A stretch of DNA of 14,606 bases from JAYVJH01 sp043777595 (GTDB lineage: Bacteria > Bacteroidota > Bacteroidia > Cytophagales > Spirosomataceae): positions 1-14,606 of the forward strand of contig JAYWHT010000042.1 of assembly GCA_043777595.1 (NCBI GenBank), read 5' to 3'. Every line of letters begins with the position of its first letter. Within the stretch, counting starts at the first letter, position 1. The notes under the pieces are model-generated. The model made no database searches. It was not told where the DNA came from and worked only from the letters and a program-made list of their open reading frames with translations. A program made the position numbers and the translations under genes. Below are positions 8,268 to 14,606 of the stretch, piece by piece.

Positions 8268-9725
8268 ATGGAACAAAACGATAAAAACCCAGTAGTATCA
8301 CGGCGCAATTTTATAAACAACAGTGCATTGGCCGTTGGTAGTTTCTTTTTAGTGCCTCGTCATGTACTTGGCAAAGGCTACATTGCCCCCAGCGACAGGC
8401 TCAACATTGCGGCAGTGGGTGGCGGCGGCAAAGGCATGAGCGATATTTTTAATGCCTCAAATGGCGGCAAAAATAACGTTGTAGCACTCTGTGATATAGA
8501 TTTTGACAGAGCCGCCCAGAGTATCTCACGGTTTCCAAAAGCTACCAAATACCGTGATTTTAGGGTGATGCTCGAAAAAGAAGGTGCAAATATTGATGCG
8601 CTGACGATTTCGACACCCGACCACAACCATGCCGTGATTGCGATGGCGGCCATGCAGTTGGGCAAACACGTTTTTGTTCAGAAACCACTCACTCATAATA
8701 TTTACGAAGCCCGAACCCTCACCGAGGCCGCTCGAAAATATAAGGCCGTTACCCAAATGGGTAATCATGGTGCATCGAACCCCGACCAAAAACAAATGGT
8801 GGAGTGGTTTGACAAAGGACTCATTGGCAATGTTCATACCGTTCAGATTTGGACAAACCGCCCTGTATGGCCACAAGGCATACCAGTACCAACCAGCAAA
8901 CCAGCTATGCCCGACGGCTTGGCTTGGGACCAGTGGATTGGCCCAGCCCAAATGGTGGATTATCACCCTGGCTATCACCCTTTTAAGTGGCGAGGCTGGT
9001 GGAACTTCGGCACGGGTGCATTAGGCGATATCGGCTGCCATACCATTGATTCACCGTTTCGAGTACTTGGTCTAAACTACCCAACTGAAGTAGAATGTAG
9101 CGTAGGAGCGGTATTTATCAAAGACTGGACACCCGAATGGATACCCGAAGGCTGCCCGCCATCGTCGCAAGTCCAAATTAAATTTCCAGCTACGGCCAAA
9201 AATAAATCAGAAATGAACATGATTTGGATGGACGGCGGATTGCGACCATTTAGACATGAGTGGATACCTGCCGACGAGCCACTTAGCGATGACGGTGGCC
9301 AAAATGGAGTACTGATGATTGGCAAAAAAGGGATAATTAGCTGTGGAATGTACGGCCTCAATCCAAAGGTATTCTTAAAAAACGGCACAAAAATAGAACC
9401 ACCCAAAGAAACTACACCAACCGCTCGCCCTGCCGAATGGAACCATCAAGTACTATGGACAGAAGCCTGTAAAGCAGGTTTTGATAGCGATTTACACAAA
9501 GCCCTCACGTCGTCGTTTGACTACTCAGGGCCGCTGACAGAAACAGTTTTGATGGGCAATTTGGCCATTCGTAGCTATATGCTCCGCAAAGCCAAAGGTA
9601 GTGGCTGGGACTATTTCGGTCGTAAAAAGCTAATCTGGAACGGTAACGATATGAAAATCACCAACTTTGAAGAAGCCAACCAATTTGTGTCAAGACAATA
9701 TCGTGAGGGTTGGAAGTTGGGGTAG
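8268..9725 (+). CDS. Tat-exported Gfo/Idh/MocA family oxidoreductase
   Basis: The protein has 485 residues from the chosen start. Residues 11-16 (SRRNFI) followed by a hydrophobic stretch form a twin-arginine signal, so the folded enzyme with bound NAD(P) is probably exported. An upstream in-frame ATG at 8211 would add 19 residues before the signal and is less likely. The Rossmann fold shows LNIAAVGGGGKG (45-56) and VVALCDIDFDRA. STPDHNHAVIAMAAMQLGKH is a hallmark of the family. The usual catalytic EKP reads QKP here (138-140, HVFVQKPLTH). GDIGCHTID (253-261) is the second conserved catalytic segment. Family members oxidise or reduce sugars, polyols and related compounds. The substrate here is unknown, but a periplasmic carbohydrate role is usual for the Tat-type branch. 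The gene stands alone on the plus strand and ends 16 bases from a convergent gene. Confidence 0.92.
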   Translation: MEQNDKNPVVSRRNFINNSALAVGSFFLVPRHVLGKGYIAPSDRLNIAAVGGGGKGMSDIFNASNGGKNNVVALCDIDFDRAAQSISRFPKATKYRDFRVMLEKEGANIDALTISTPDHNHAVIAMAAMQLGKHVFVQKPLTHNIYEARTLTEAARKYKAVTQMGNHGASNPDQKQMVEWFDKGLIGNVHTVQIWTNRPVWPQGIPVPTSKPAMPDGLAWDQWIGPAQMVDYHPGYHPFKWRGWWNFGTGALGDIGCHTIDSPFRVLGLNYPTEVECSVGAVFIKDWTPEWIPEGCPPSSQVQIKFPATAKNKSEMNMIWMDGGLRPFRHEWIPADEPLSDDGGQNGVLMIGKKGIISCGMYGLNPKVFLKNGTKIEPPKETTPTARPAEWNHQVLWTEACKAGFDSDLHKALTSSFDYSGPLTETVLMGNLAIRSYMLRKAKGSGWDYFGRKKLIWNGNDMKITNFEEANQFVSRQYREGWKLG

Positions 9726-9741
9726 AGGCAACATTAGGAAG

Positions 9742-10278
9742 CTAATCTTTGTATCTATCCAACACACTCAAACTGACTCCAATCCAAGGAATAACGGTTT
9801 TGATAGGCTCAAAGTAAATCGGTGTTGCGCTCAATTTAAGCATATACGAGCCAGTAGGCCGCCCTACAAAATAGCCAATTCCTAACTGACAAAAAGGCAT
9901 TTTAATGTCTTCGTTGTTGAGCGCTTGTTGTTCAAAAACATACGCCACGCCCCCACCAGCGTGCCAGTACCATGCCTTATTTGTGTCGTTTGGCTGGGGT
10001 TTACAAGGATTTTTGATTAGTTTGGGAAGTCGTTTATAAAACAAAAAACCAGTCATAGCACTCAGTCGAAAATCACCAAATATTGTACCTAAACCAAAAA
10101 AGGGCGTTAGGAAAGATTTGGCATTGAAGTGGTAGTATCGCTTGTATTGCAGCGACAAAATAGAGCTACCGCCACCGAGTTCAATATCAAAACTTCTTTT
10201 ATCACTTTCGAGCGGGTAGGTGTATTGGGCTTGAGATTGAAGCGCAACAATAATTAACAAGCACAAAGGCCATTTCAT
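9742..10278 (-). CDS. Small exported beta-rich protein of unknown function
   Basis: The protein has 178 residues from Met 10278. The frame also opens at 10305, but MKWPLCLLIIVALQSQA before QYTYP is a typical signal peptide with cleavage before Gln. The mature part is rich in aromatic and glycine residues in alternating patterns (FDIELGGGSSILSLQYKRYY, GGGVAYVFEQ, IPWIGVSLSVLDR). This suggests a small beta-barrel or outer-membrane-associated protein; I do not recognise a named family. It converges on the Gfo/Idh/MocA gene. A decayed copy of its residues 35-57 (numbered from 10305) lies beside tyrA at 12296-12367, so the family was once duplicated locally. Confidence 0.72.
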   Translation of the reverse strand: MKWPLCLLIIVALQSQAQYTYPLESDKRSFDIELGGGSSILSLQYKRYYHFNAKSFLTPFFGLGTIFGDFRLSAMTGFLFYKRLPKLIKNPCKPQPNDTNKAWYWHAGGGVAYVFEQQALNNEDIKMPFCQLGIGYFVGRPTGSYMLKLSATPIYFEPIKTVIPWIGVSLSVLDRYKD

Positions 10279-10407
10279 AGCTTTATTTTTAAACATATTT
10301 TCCATTATTTTTTAGACTTTTTAACGATTAAAAGAAAGTAAAACGACAATCAATATCAGAGCGTAAATCAATAATATTCTTTCTACCCTCACAGGCGGCT
10401 TCGCAAC

Positions 10408-10523
10408 TTGTACAAAAACTAATTTTATTATTTCCGTTTTTGTACAACATTAACCAATAACAGAAAGCACATTTAAGTTTTTAAATGTGCTTTCTGTTAT
10501 TGGTCAAAATGCTAATTATTAGC
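10408..10523. repeat. Cluster of three inverted repeats in the 10279-10585 spacer
   Basis: The 307-base spacer between two minus-strand genes contains no plausible gene. It holds three adjacent palindromes. The first is TTGTACAAAAAC (10408-10419) paired with GTTTTTGTACAA (10436-10447), with a 16-base loop. The second is a perfect 24-bp hairpin at 10453-10504, listed separately. The third is GCTAATTATTAGC (10511-10523), with 6-bp arms. They lie just after the reductase gene in its direction of transcription, so they probably shape its transcript end. Confidence 0.7.
10453..10504 (-). terminator. Perfect 24-bp hairpin, probable transcript end of the reductase gene
   Basis: Arms at 10453-10476 and 10481-10504 are exact reverse complements around a 4-base GTTT loop. 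On the minus strand the hairpin begins about 80 bases after the stop of the gene ending at 10586. Unlike the hairpin at 3452-3507, no U-tract follows on either strand. It may act as an RNA-stabilising 3' end or together with the neighbouring 12-bp hairpin. The structure is certain; the terminator role is inferred from position. Confidence 0.6.
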
Positions 10524-10585
10524 TTACTGTCCAAAATTTTTATTACAGCTCGTTAGCCGTAAAAGTACGTCGAAATGGCAGATTT

Positions 10586-11239
10586 TTAACTTACTATTTT
10601 GATGTTAAAAGCACCATTATTTGTAGCTCCCCAAATGCGTAACCACAACGGCAAATACATTTCTGTACCTCTGGCGGTGCTGATATCACCAAGGTCCAAA
10701 ATATTTTTCTCAAACCACCCAAAAGATTTTAAAATGTCTTTTACAATCGCTTTTGCATCTCCATCATCGCCACTAATAAAAGTAGAATGGTCTGCACCAT
10801 TTATTAGTGCAGGATTTACCATTAAGCCACACCACATTGTGTTGAGTGCTTTTACTACCTTTGAATTTGGAAATTGTTGTTGAATTTGTTCGCCTAACGA
10901 GGTAGTATTTACCAATGACAATGTTGGTGGCATACCTGCCGAAAAATCAAGTGGGTTGGCGACATCTATAATTATTTTGTTGCTTAAATTATTTTCACCT
11001 GCAAGTTTCAATGCCGCTATTGAGGCAACGCCCGATGTGCAGTTAAAAATAAGCTCACCAAATGCCGCTGCTTCGTTAAAAGTTCCTGCTTTGGCTTTGC
11101 CATTGTGTTTACCCACAAATGCAATGGCTTTTTCGTTGTCCGAAGTTCTTGAACCAATCATTACGTCATGTCCAAGTTCTATGAGTTTTGAACCGATGCT
11201 GTCTCCAACCATTCCTGTTCCTAAAATTGCTACTTTCAT
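10586..11239 (-). CDS. NADPH-binding reductase, F420-oxidoreductase-like family
   Basis: The protein has 217 residues, the full length for this family. It starts with a Rossmann motif, MKVAILGTGMVGDSIG (G7-x-G9-xx-G12). After the second strand comes MIGSRTSDNE (S30, R31), the Ser/Arg pair that usually selects NADP(H) by its 2'-phosphate. NCTSGVASIAAL and IIIDVANPLDF match the middle of the NADP oxidoreductase/F420-dependent fold (COG2085-type). Despite the family name, F420 is not expected in Bacteroidota, so the second substrate is open. No signal peptide is seen, so it is cytosolic. The gene follows the AraC-family gene on the same strand after a 98-base gap that contains a promoter and paired repeats, suggesting local regulation by that protein. 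Confidence 0.88.
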   Translation of the reverse strand: MKVAILGTGMVGDSIGSKLIELGHDVMIGSRTSDNEKAIAFVGKHNGKAKAGTFNEAAAFGELIFNCTSGVASIAALKLAGENNLSNKIIIDVANPLDFSAGMPPTLSLVNTTSLGEQIQQQFPNSKVVKALNTMWCGLMVNPALINGADHSTFISGDDGDAKAIVKDILKSFGWFEKNILDLGDISTARGTEMYLPLWLRIWGATNNGAFNIKIVS

Positions 11240-11280
11240 TTTTTTGCTTTTTTAAATGTTATTATCAAAATTTGATGACA

Positions 11281-11334
11281 CAAAAGTAGCGCATATCCGA
11301 AAGCCAGAATGGTAAATAACTTGGTTAGAATGGT
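11281..11334 (-). promoter_or_regulatory. Promoter with paired direct repeats, candidate AraC-family operator
   Basis: On the minus strand TACTTTTG (11288-11281) matches the Bacteroidota -7 consensus TAnnTTTG exactly and lies 41 bases before the reductase ATG. No good -33 TTTG is present. Instead ACCATTCT occurs twice, at 11306-11313 and 11327-11334, with starts 21 bp apart, i.e. two helical turns on the same face. The promoter-proximal copy covers the -33 position. Including flanks, the two sites agree at 12 of 14 positions (plus strand AGAATGGTnAATnA). This is the layout expected for an AraC-type activator. The distal repeat approaches the regulator's stop codon, and its flanking matches run into it. 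Confidence 0.6.
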
Positions 11335-11337
11335 CAA

Positions 11338-12246
11338 TTATTTGGAAGTAACTTTTTTTCGGTATTCCATGGGCGTTAAGTCAGAATGTTTCTTAAAAAA
11401 TTTGCCAAAATTGGCTGGGTCTGAGAAATTAAGTTGGTAGGCTATTTCAGCAATATCAGCGTCTGTAAATTGAATGATTGATTTTGCCTCCGTCATTATT
11501 CTTTCGTTGATATACGAGAGTGCATTTTTATTCGATACCAATTTTACAGTTTGTGATAGGTGATTTGATGTGATAAAAAGCATTTCAGCATATTCCTCAA
11601 TCGTTCGTTTTTCTAAATAAAAACTGTTCACCAACTGAATAAATTTTTGAAATATAATTTGTTGCGGCGAAGTAAACCCTTCTTCCCACTGAGTAAATGC
11701 GGTTGTAAATTCTTTGAGTTGATAAAGTAACGACAACAATTTCACGGTCGCAATCGTATGCTGCTTGTCATTTGCACTTTCATAAGCGGTTAATACGTCT
11801 TTAAAGTGTGGTGCAAATTCTTTAAACTTAGCTTGGTTGAGTTTAAAGAAGTTGGTGTGTAAAATATTAAAGAAAGGAAATTCTTTTTCTAAATCAGGTT
11901 TAAAAAATGAGAAACATTCCTTTTTAAAATAAATTAGGTACCCATTTGCAGTGCTATCTCTAAAAAAACTATACAGCAAATTAGGCGATTGAAACACTAA
12001 AAAAGAATTAAGTTCGGTAACATTTGTGTTGTCATAAGTTATTTTAGTTTCTCCAGCATTTGTGATTAATGCCAAAAAATAAAAGTCTTTTTTAAATGGT
12101 GGTTTGTAATTAGCCATTGAACCCTCATTGGGGTTTAATTTAAAACAATAAAAGTTAGAATTATAAGTTCTTAAATCTGATGGGATAGATTTGAGAAAGT
12201 CATTTATTTCTTTGTAGAAAGGTATTTTAAACGGCTGTACCTGCAT
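11338..12246 (-). CDS. AraC-family transcriptional regulator
   Basis: The protein has 302 residues. The N-terminal 200 residues form a beta-rich then helical sensing domain without a named match. The C-terminal 100 residues are an AraC-type DNA-binding domain. The first helix-turn-helix lies near 215-236 (TIEEYAEMLFITSNHLSQTV), and the second at 262-286 (ADIAEIAYQLNFSDPANFGK then FFKKH), ending with the typical TPMEYRK. It is a cytoplasmic regulator. The next gene downstream on the same strand is the NADPH-binding reductase, with a candidate operator in between, so the reductase is the likely target. The gene is visibly more AT-rich than tyrA next to it, which may reflect transfer. The inducer is unknown. 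Confidence 0.92.
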   Translation of the reverse strand: MQVQPFKIPFYKEINDFLKSIPSDLRTYNSNFYCFKLNPNEGSMANYKPPFKKDFYFLALITNAGETKITYDNTNVTELNSFLVFQSPNLLYSFFRDSTANGYLIYFKKECFSFFKPDLEKEFPFFNILHTNFFKLNQAKFKEFAPHFKDVLTAYESANDKQHTIATVKLLSLLYQLKEFTTAFTQWEEGFTSPQQIIFQKFIQLVNSFYLEKRTIEEYAEMLFITSNHLSQTVKLVSNKNALSYINERIMTEAKSIIQFTDADIAEIAYQLNFSDPANFGKFFKKHSDLTPMEYRKKVTSK

Positions 12247-12295
12247 TTATATTATTGTTGATTTGGCAAATTTTGTTACTTATCCGTTACGCTTG

Positions 12296-12367
12296 CTAAT
12301 ATCCTATATATTGTAACGACAATACAAGACTGCCGCCACCGAACTCTATATTAAGATTTCTTTTGGC
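12296..12367 (-). pseudogene. Remnant of a paralogue of the small exported protein gene (9742-10278)
   Basis: Read on the minus strand, 23 codons give KRNLNIEFGGGSLVLSLQY plus flanks, then a TAG at 12298-12296. Aligned without gaps to KRSFDIELGGGSSILSLQY in the small exported protein (coding bases 10135-10203), 14 of 23 positions are identical, and the DNA also matches clearly. Neither a signal peptide nor the remaining 120 or so residues are present. The fragment begins right after the tyrA stop codon. It is best read as a truncated, decayed duplicate. Confidence 0.72.
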
Positions 12368-12375
12368 GAGAACAA

Positions 12376-13233
12376 TTATTTGCGCTCAATACCCAACAAA
12401 ATACGTCTAATTTCATTGGCTTTGGCCATAAATTGCTTGCTGGCGGCTGTGTCTTGATTGTCGATTATAGTTTTGAATTGTTGCAAAAACTCAATATAGT
12501 CGGCCAAAGCCTGAGATACATTGGCTCTATTTTGGTCAAATATCGGTCCCCACATAGCAGGTGAACTTTTGGCCAAGCGTACTGTTGAGCTAAAACCCGT
12601 ACTGGCCATGTCAAATATATTTTGTTCGTCTTTTTCTTTTTCTAATACCGTAACCCCCAACGCAAAAGCACTTATGTGGCTCAAATGAGAGACATAAGCC
12701 AGATGTAGGTCATGCTCTGAGGGAGTCATGTAGTGTATTTTCATACCAATTTCTTTGAATAGTGCCTCTGTCAATGCCAAGGAGTTGGGGTGGCTACGCT
12801 CTCGGTCGCAGATTATTACGTTTTTATCGACCAATAACTCTTTGAAAGCTGCCGATGGCCCAGAGTTTTCGGTACCTGCCATGGGGTGTGCTGCCACAAA
12901 AGCTGCTCGGCGTGGATGTTGGTCGGCGAGGCTACAAATCTGCTCTTTGGTTGAGCCTAAGTCTAAAGCTGTGGCTTCGGCTGGCAATAAGTCCAAAACC
13001 GTTGGCAATATTTGTAATAATACATCGACAGGCACGGCCAGTACTACTAAGTCAGACTTTGGAACGGCTATTTCGAGCGTTGTGGCTTCATCAATGATAC
13101 CCTTCGCCACTGCCAATTGTGCATGGGTCGGTGAGGCATCAACTCCCAAAAAGTACATTTTTGGGTATTTTTCACGCAGAGCCAGGGCATACGAGCCACC
13201 CAATAAGCCTACTCCTACTATCGTTATCGTCAT
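12376..13233 (-). CDS. tyrA: Prephenate dehydrogenase
   Basis: This enzyme catalyses NAD(P)-dependent oxidative decarboxylation of prephenate to 4-hydroxyphenylpyruvate in tyrosine biosynthesis. It has 285 residues. The Rossmann motif GVGLLGGS (7-14) is followed by DLGSTK (91-96). FVAAHPMAGTENSG carries the catalytic His116. YVSHLSHISAF (180-190) supplies the second conserved His pair. MASTGFSSTVRLAKSSPAMW and FDQNR (Arg235) form the substrate-binding helices. There is no chorismate mutase domain at the N-terminus and no ACT domain at the C-terminus, so it is the short monofunctional form. No other aromatic pathway gene is in the window. The gene is less AT-rich than its two neighbours and is probably native chromosomal sequence. 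Confidence 0.95.
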   Translation of the reverse strand: MTITIVGVGLLGGSYALALREKYPKMYFLGVDASPTHAQLAVAKGIIDEATTLEIAVPKSDLVVLAVPVDVLLQILPTVLDLLPAEATALDLGSTKEQICSLADQHPRRAAFVAAHPMAGTENSGPSAAFKELLVDKNVIICDRERSHPNSLALTEALFKEIGMKIHYMTPSEHDLHLAYVSHLSHISAFALGVTVLEKEKDEQNIFDMASTGFSSTVRLAKSSPAMWGPIFDQNRANVSQALADYIEFLQQFKTIIDNQDTAASKQFMAKANEIRRILLGIERK

Positions 13234-13307
13234 TTGTTGAGGTGTCTATTTTTTTAAGTATAATATTATAACATTCAAACCGTTTGCGGCCTGCCGAAGT
13301 TAGGGAA

Positions 13308-14606
13308 TTAAAATTCTATTAGTCCCTTTTTTGCCAATATTTTGTCGGGCATAGTATTTTTTTTGATATATTTATCGGTTAATATTTTATCAATTTTGTC
13401 AATTACTTTGTCCCCATTTTGATTGTTGAGTATTGCAATTCGATATTCTTTAAACAAATCTAAAATCTGATTTTCTGTTCGTTGATCAAGTAACCCCAAG
13501 TCAAGTATCATTCCTTTATTTAGGTCATTTGATTCAAACTTTTGAAGTCCGTTACTGTATTGTCGGCTGTTGTCCTCAAAAATTTGTTTGGCTGTGTCTG
13601 TCAATAGATAAGCAAAAAGTAAATCAATATCTATTCCAGAAAACAAACTTGTCTGTTTTGGATAAATACAATGATAAGAAGTTAAATTAGAAATATTTGC
13701 TTCATTTCTAATAAACCGTAAGCCCGTCCGATTAAAAACAGAAACCCAAATTGGTGCGGGTTTTCTACTTTCTAACGAATACCAAGGCGTTCTACTTGCA
13801 GTAAGAAATCGTTTGTTTATTTCTTCTTCTTCGCCTTTTTGTATATAAGATTTTATACTTTTTTCAATTGAGTTTTGAGCATTAAAAAGAAAAACAGGTT
13901 TGTCATTTTGCTTCAACTCTTCAAAATTTTGTGTGGTGAAAAAAGATGTTTTTGCATCTTTCGCACTACAAATACAAGGCAACAAATACTGTCCTTCAAT
14001 TTTAAATTCTTTTGCTTTTGACGAATTAAAAGTAAAATATTCATTTGAACCTGTTGCTATTCCACGAACCACTTTTGCATAAGTCGAAAAAGGTACAAGA
14101 TTTTTAAATTTAACACTATTTTGCTTTTGATAATATGCTTTCCATTTGATTTCTGGATTTAATTCAGAAAAATTATAGGTTTGGGCGGCACTCCGCTGTT
14201 CAGTTTCTGAAAAATTTGGATAATTTTCAATAATATCATCTATTTTACTCAAATCTTCCAACGATTGGATATTGCTAAACTGAACTCTGTCGGTTAAATT
14301 GTCATTAGCACAAAGGATTATTGATGCTGTTGTTAAAGCATCGTCAAATACATTTTCTTCAAAATCAATTACAATAATGTGCCTTAATGCTTTGCTTTTT
14401 ATCAAATAGTTTTTAACTAATTTTCCATAGTCAGAATTTAAAAATTCAGAAGGAATAATATAGGCACAACGTCCATTTGGGCTTAATTGATGGATAGATT
14501 TTAATAGAAAAAACGGATTGTGCTAATTAAAAGATAAAGTTTTTGACCTGTAAAATGGGCATTTCGGCAATAAAATTTAAAAATATTGCGAATGTTAAAG
14601 CTGTTA
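13308..14606 (-). pseudogene. Adenine-specific DNA methyltransferase (TaqI/Eco57I type), frame broken, N-terminus outside window
   Basis: From a stop at 14525-14523 downstream, one frame encodes about 404 residues. It starts HNPFFLLKSIHQLSPNGR, then AYIIPSEFLNSDYG and VIDFEENVFDDALTTASIIL. These match the part of gamma-type N6-adenine methyltransferases that follows the NPPY motif. AKVVRGIATGSNEYF begins the C-terminal target-recognition domain of the TaqI type. Upstream of the stop, a different frame is open to the right edge and reads NAHFTGQKLYLL, the segment expected just before FLLKSI (compare GKYNLYGAFLEKA in M.TaqI, from memory). The coding sequence therefore changes frame around 14505-14530, by a one-base loss or an insertion of about 14-17 bases. 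Translation from TTG at 14405 would give only 365 residues lacking the catalytic core. The DNA is very AT-rich, as is usual for acquired restriction-modification genes. No restriction endonuclease is visible. Confidence 0.75.

Noticed and set aside
8378..9406. Minus-strand open frames of 95-150 codons inside the Gfo/Idh/MocA gene
   Set aside because: The plus-strand frame has Tat signal, Rossmann and catalytic motifs throughout. The minus-strand frames are shadows.
12755..13240. 161-codon plus-strand open frame opposite tyrA
   Set aside because: It is antisense to a complete prephenate dehydrogenase with all catalytic motifs. The peptide has no family character.

Overview
The window looks like a chromosomal segment of a Bacteroidota bacterium, most likely a member of the Cytophagales. 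Supporting signs are AT-rich spacers, start codons without clear Shine-Dalgarno sites, one exact Bacteroidota-type -7 box (TAnnTTTG), a large secreted protein with DUF11 and SdrD_B-like modules, a TolB-like propeller/outer-membrane barrel fusion and a secreted Tat-type Gfo/Idh/MocA oxidoreductase. The genus assignment is inference; no rRNA or other marker gene is present.

Left part (1-3528, minus strand): 999 codons of an open reading frame that runs off the left edge. It encodes a modular surface protein: N-terminal extension, hydrophobic export segment, DUF11-like domains of about 140 residues, and one SdrD_B-like domain between them. A 530-base AT-rich spacer with a strong intrinsic terminator separates it from the next gene.

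Middle (3529-9725): an FAD-dependent oxidoreductase gene and a 1079-codon gene form a minus-strand pair with a 4-base ATGA stop/start overlap. The second protein has a degenerate peptidase-like domain, a TolB-type propeller and an outer-membrane barrel. Divergently transcribed is a Tat-exported Gfo/Idh/MocA oxidoreductase. A small exported beta-rich protein gene follows on the opposite strand, only 16 bases away.

Right part (10279-14606, minus strand): a palindrome-rich spacer, then an NADPH-binding reductase of the 'F420 oxidoreductase-like' family behind an AraC-family regulator. Between these two lies a -7 box with two 8-bp direct repeats 21 bp apart, which looks like the regulator's operator. 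Next come a short decayed copy of the small exported protein, a monofunctional prephenate dehydrogenase (tyrA), and an AT-rich adenine-specific DNA methyltransferase whose reading frame is broken near the right edge. This right part looks mosaic: a housekeeping gene sits among a regulator/reductase cassette, a gene remnant and a damaged modification gene.

I found no tRNA, rRNA, CRISPR array, insertion sequence or clearly new multi-gene system. The observations most worth following are the candidate AraC operator, the gene remnant beside tyrA and the broken methyltransferase.
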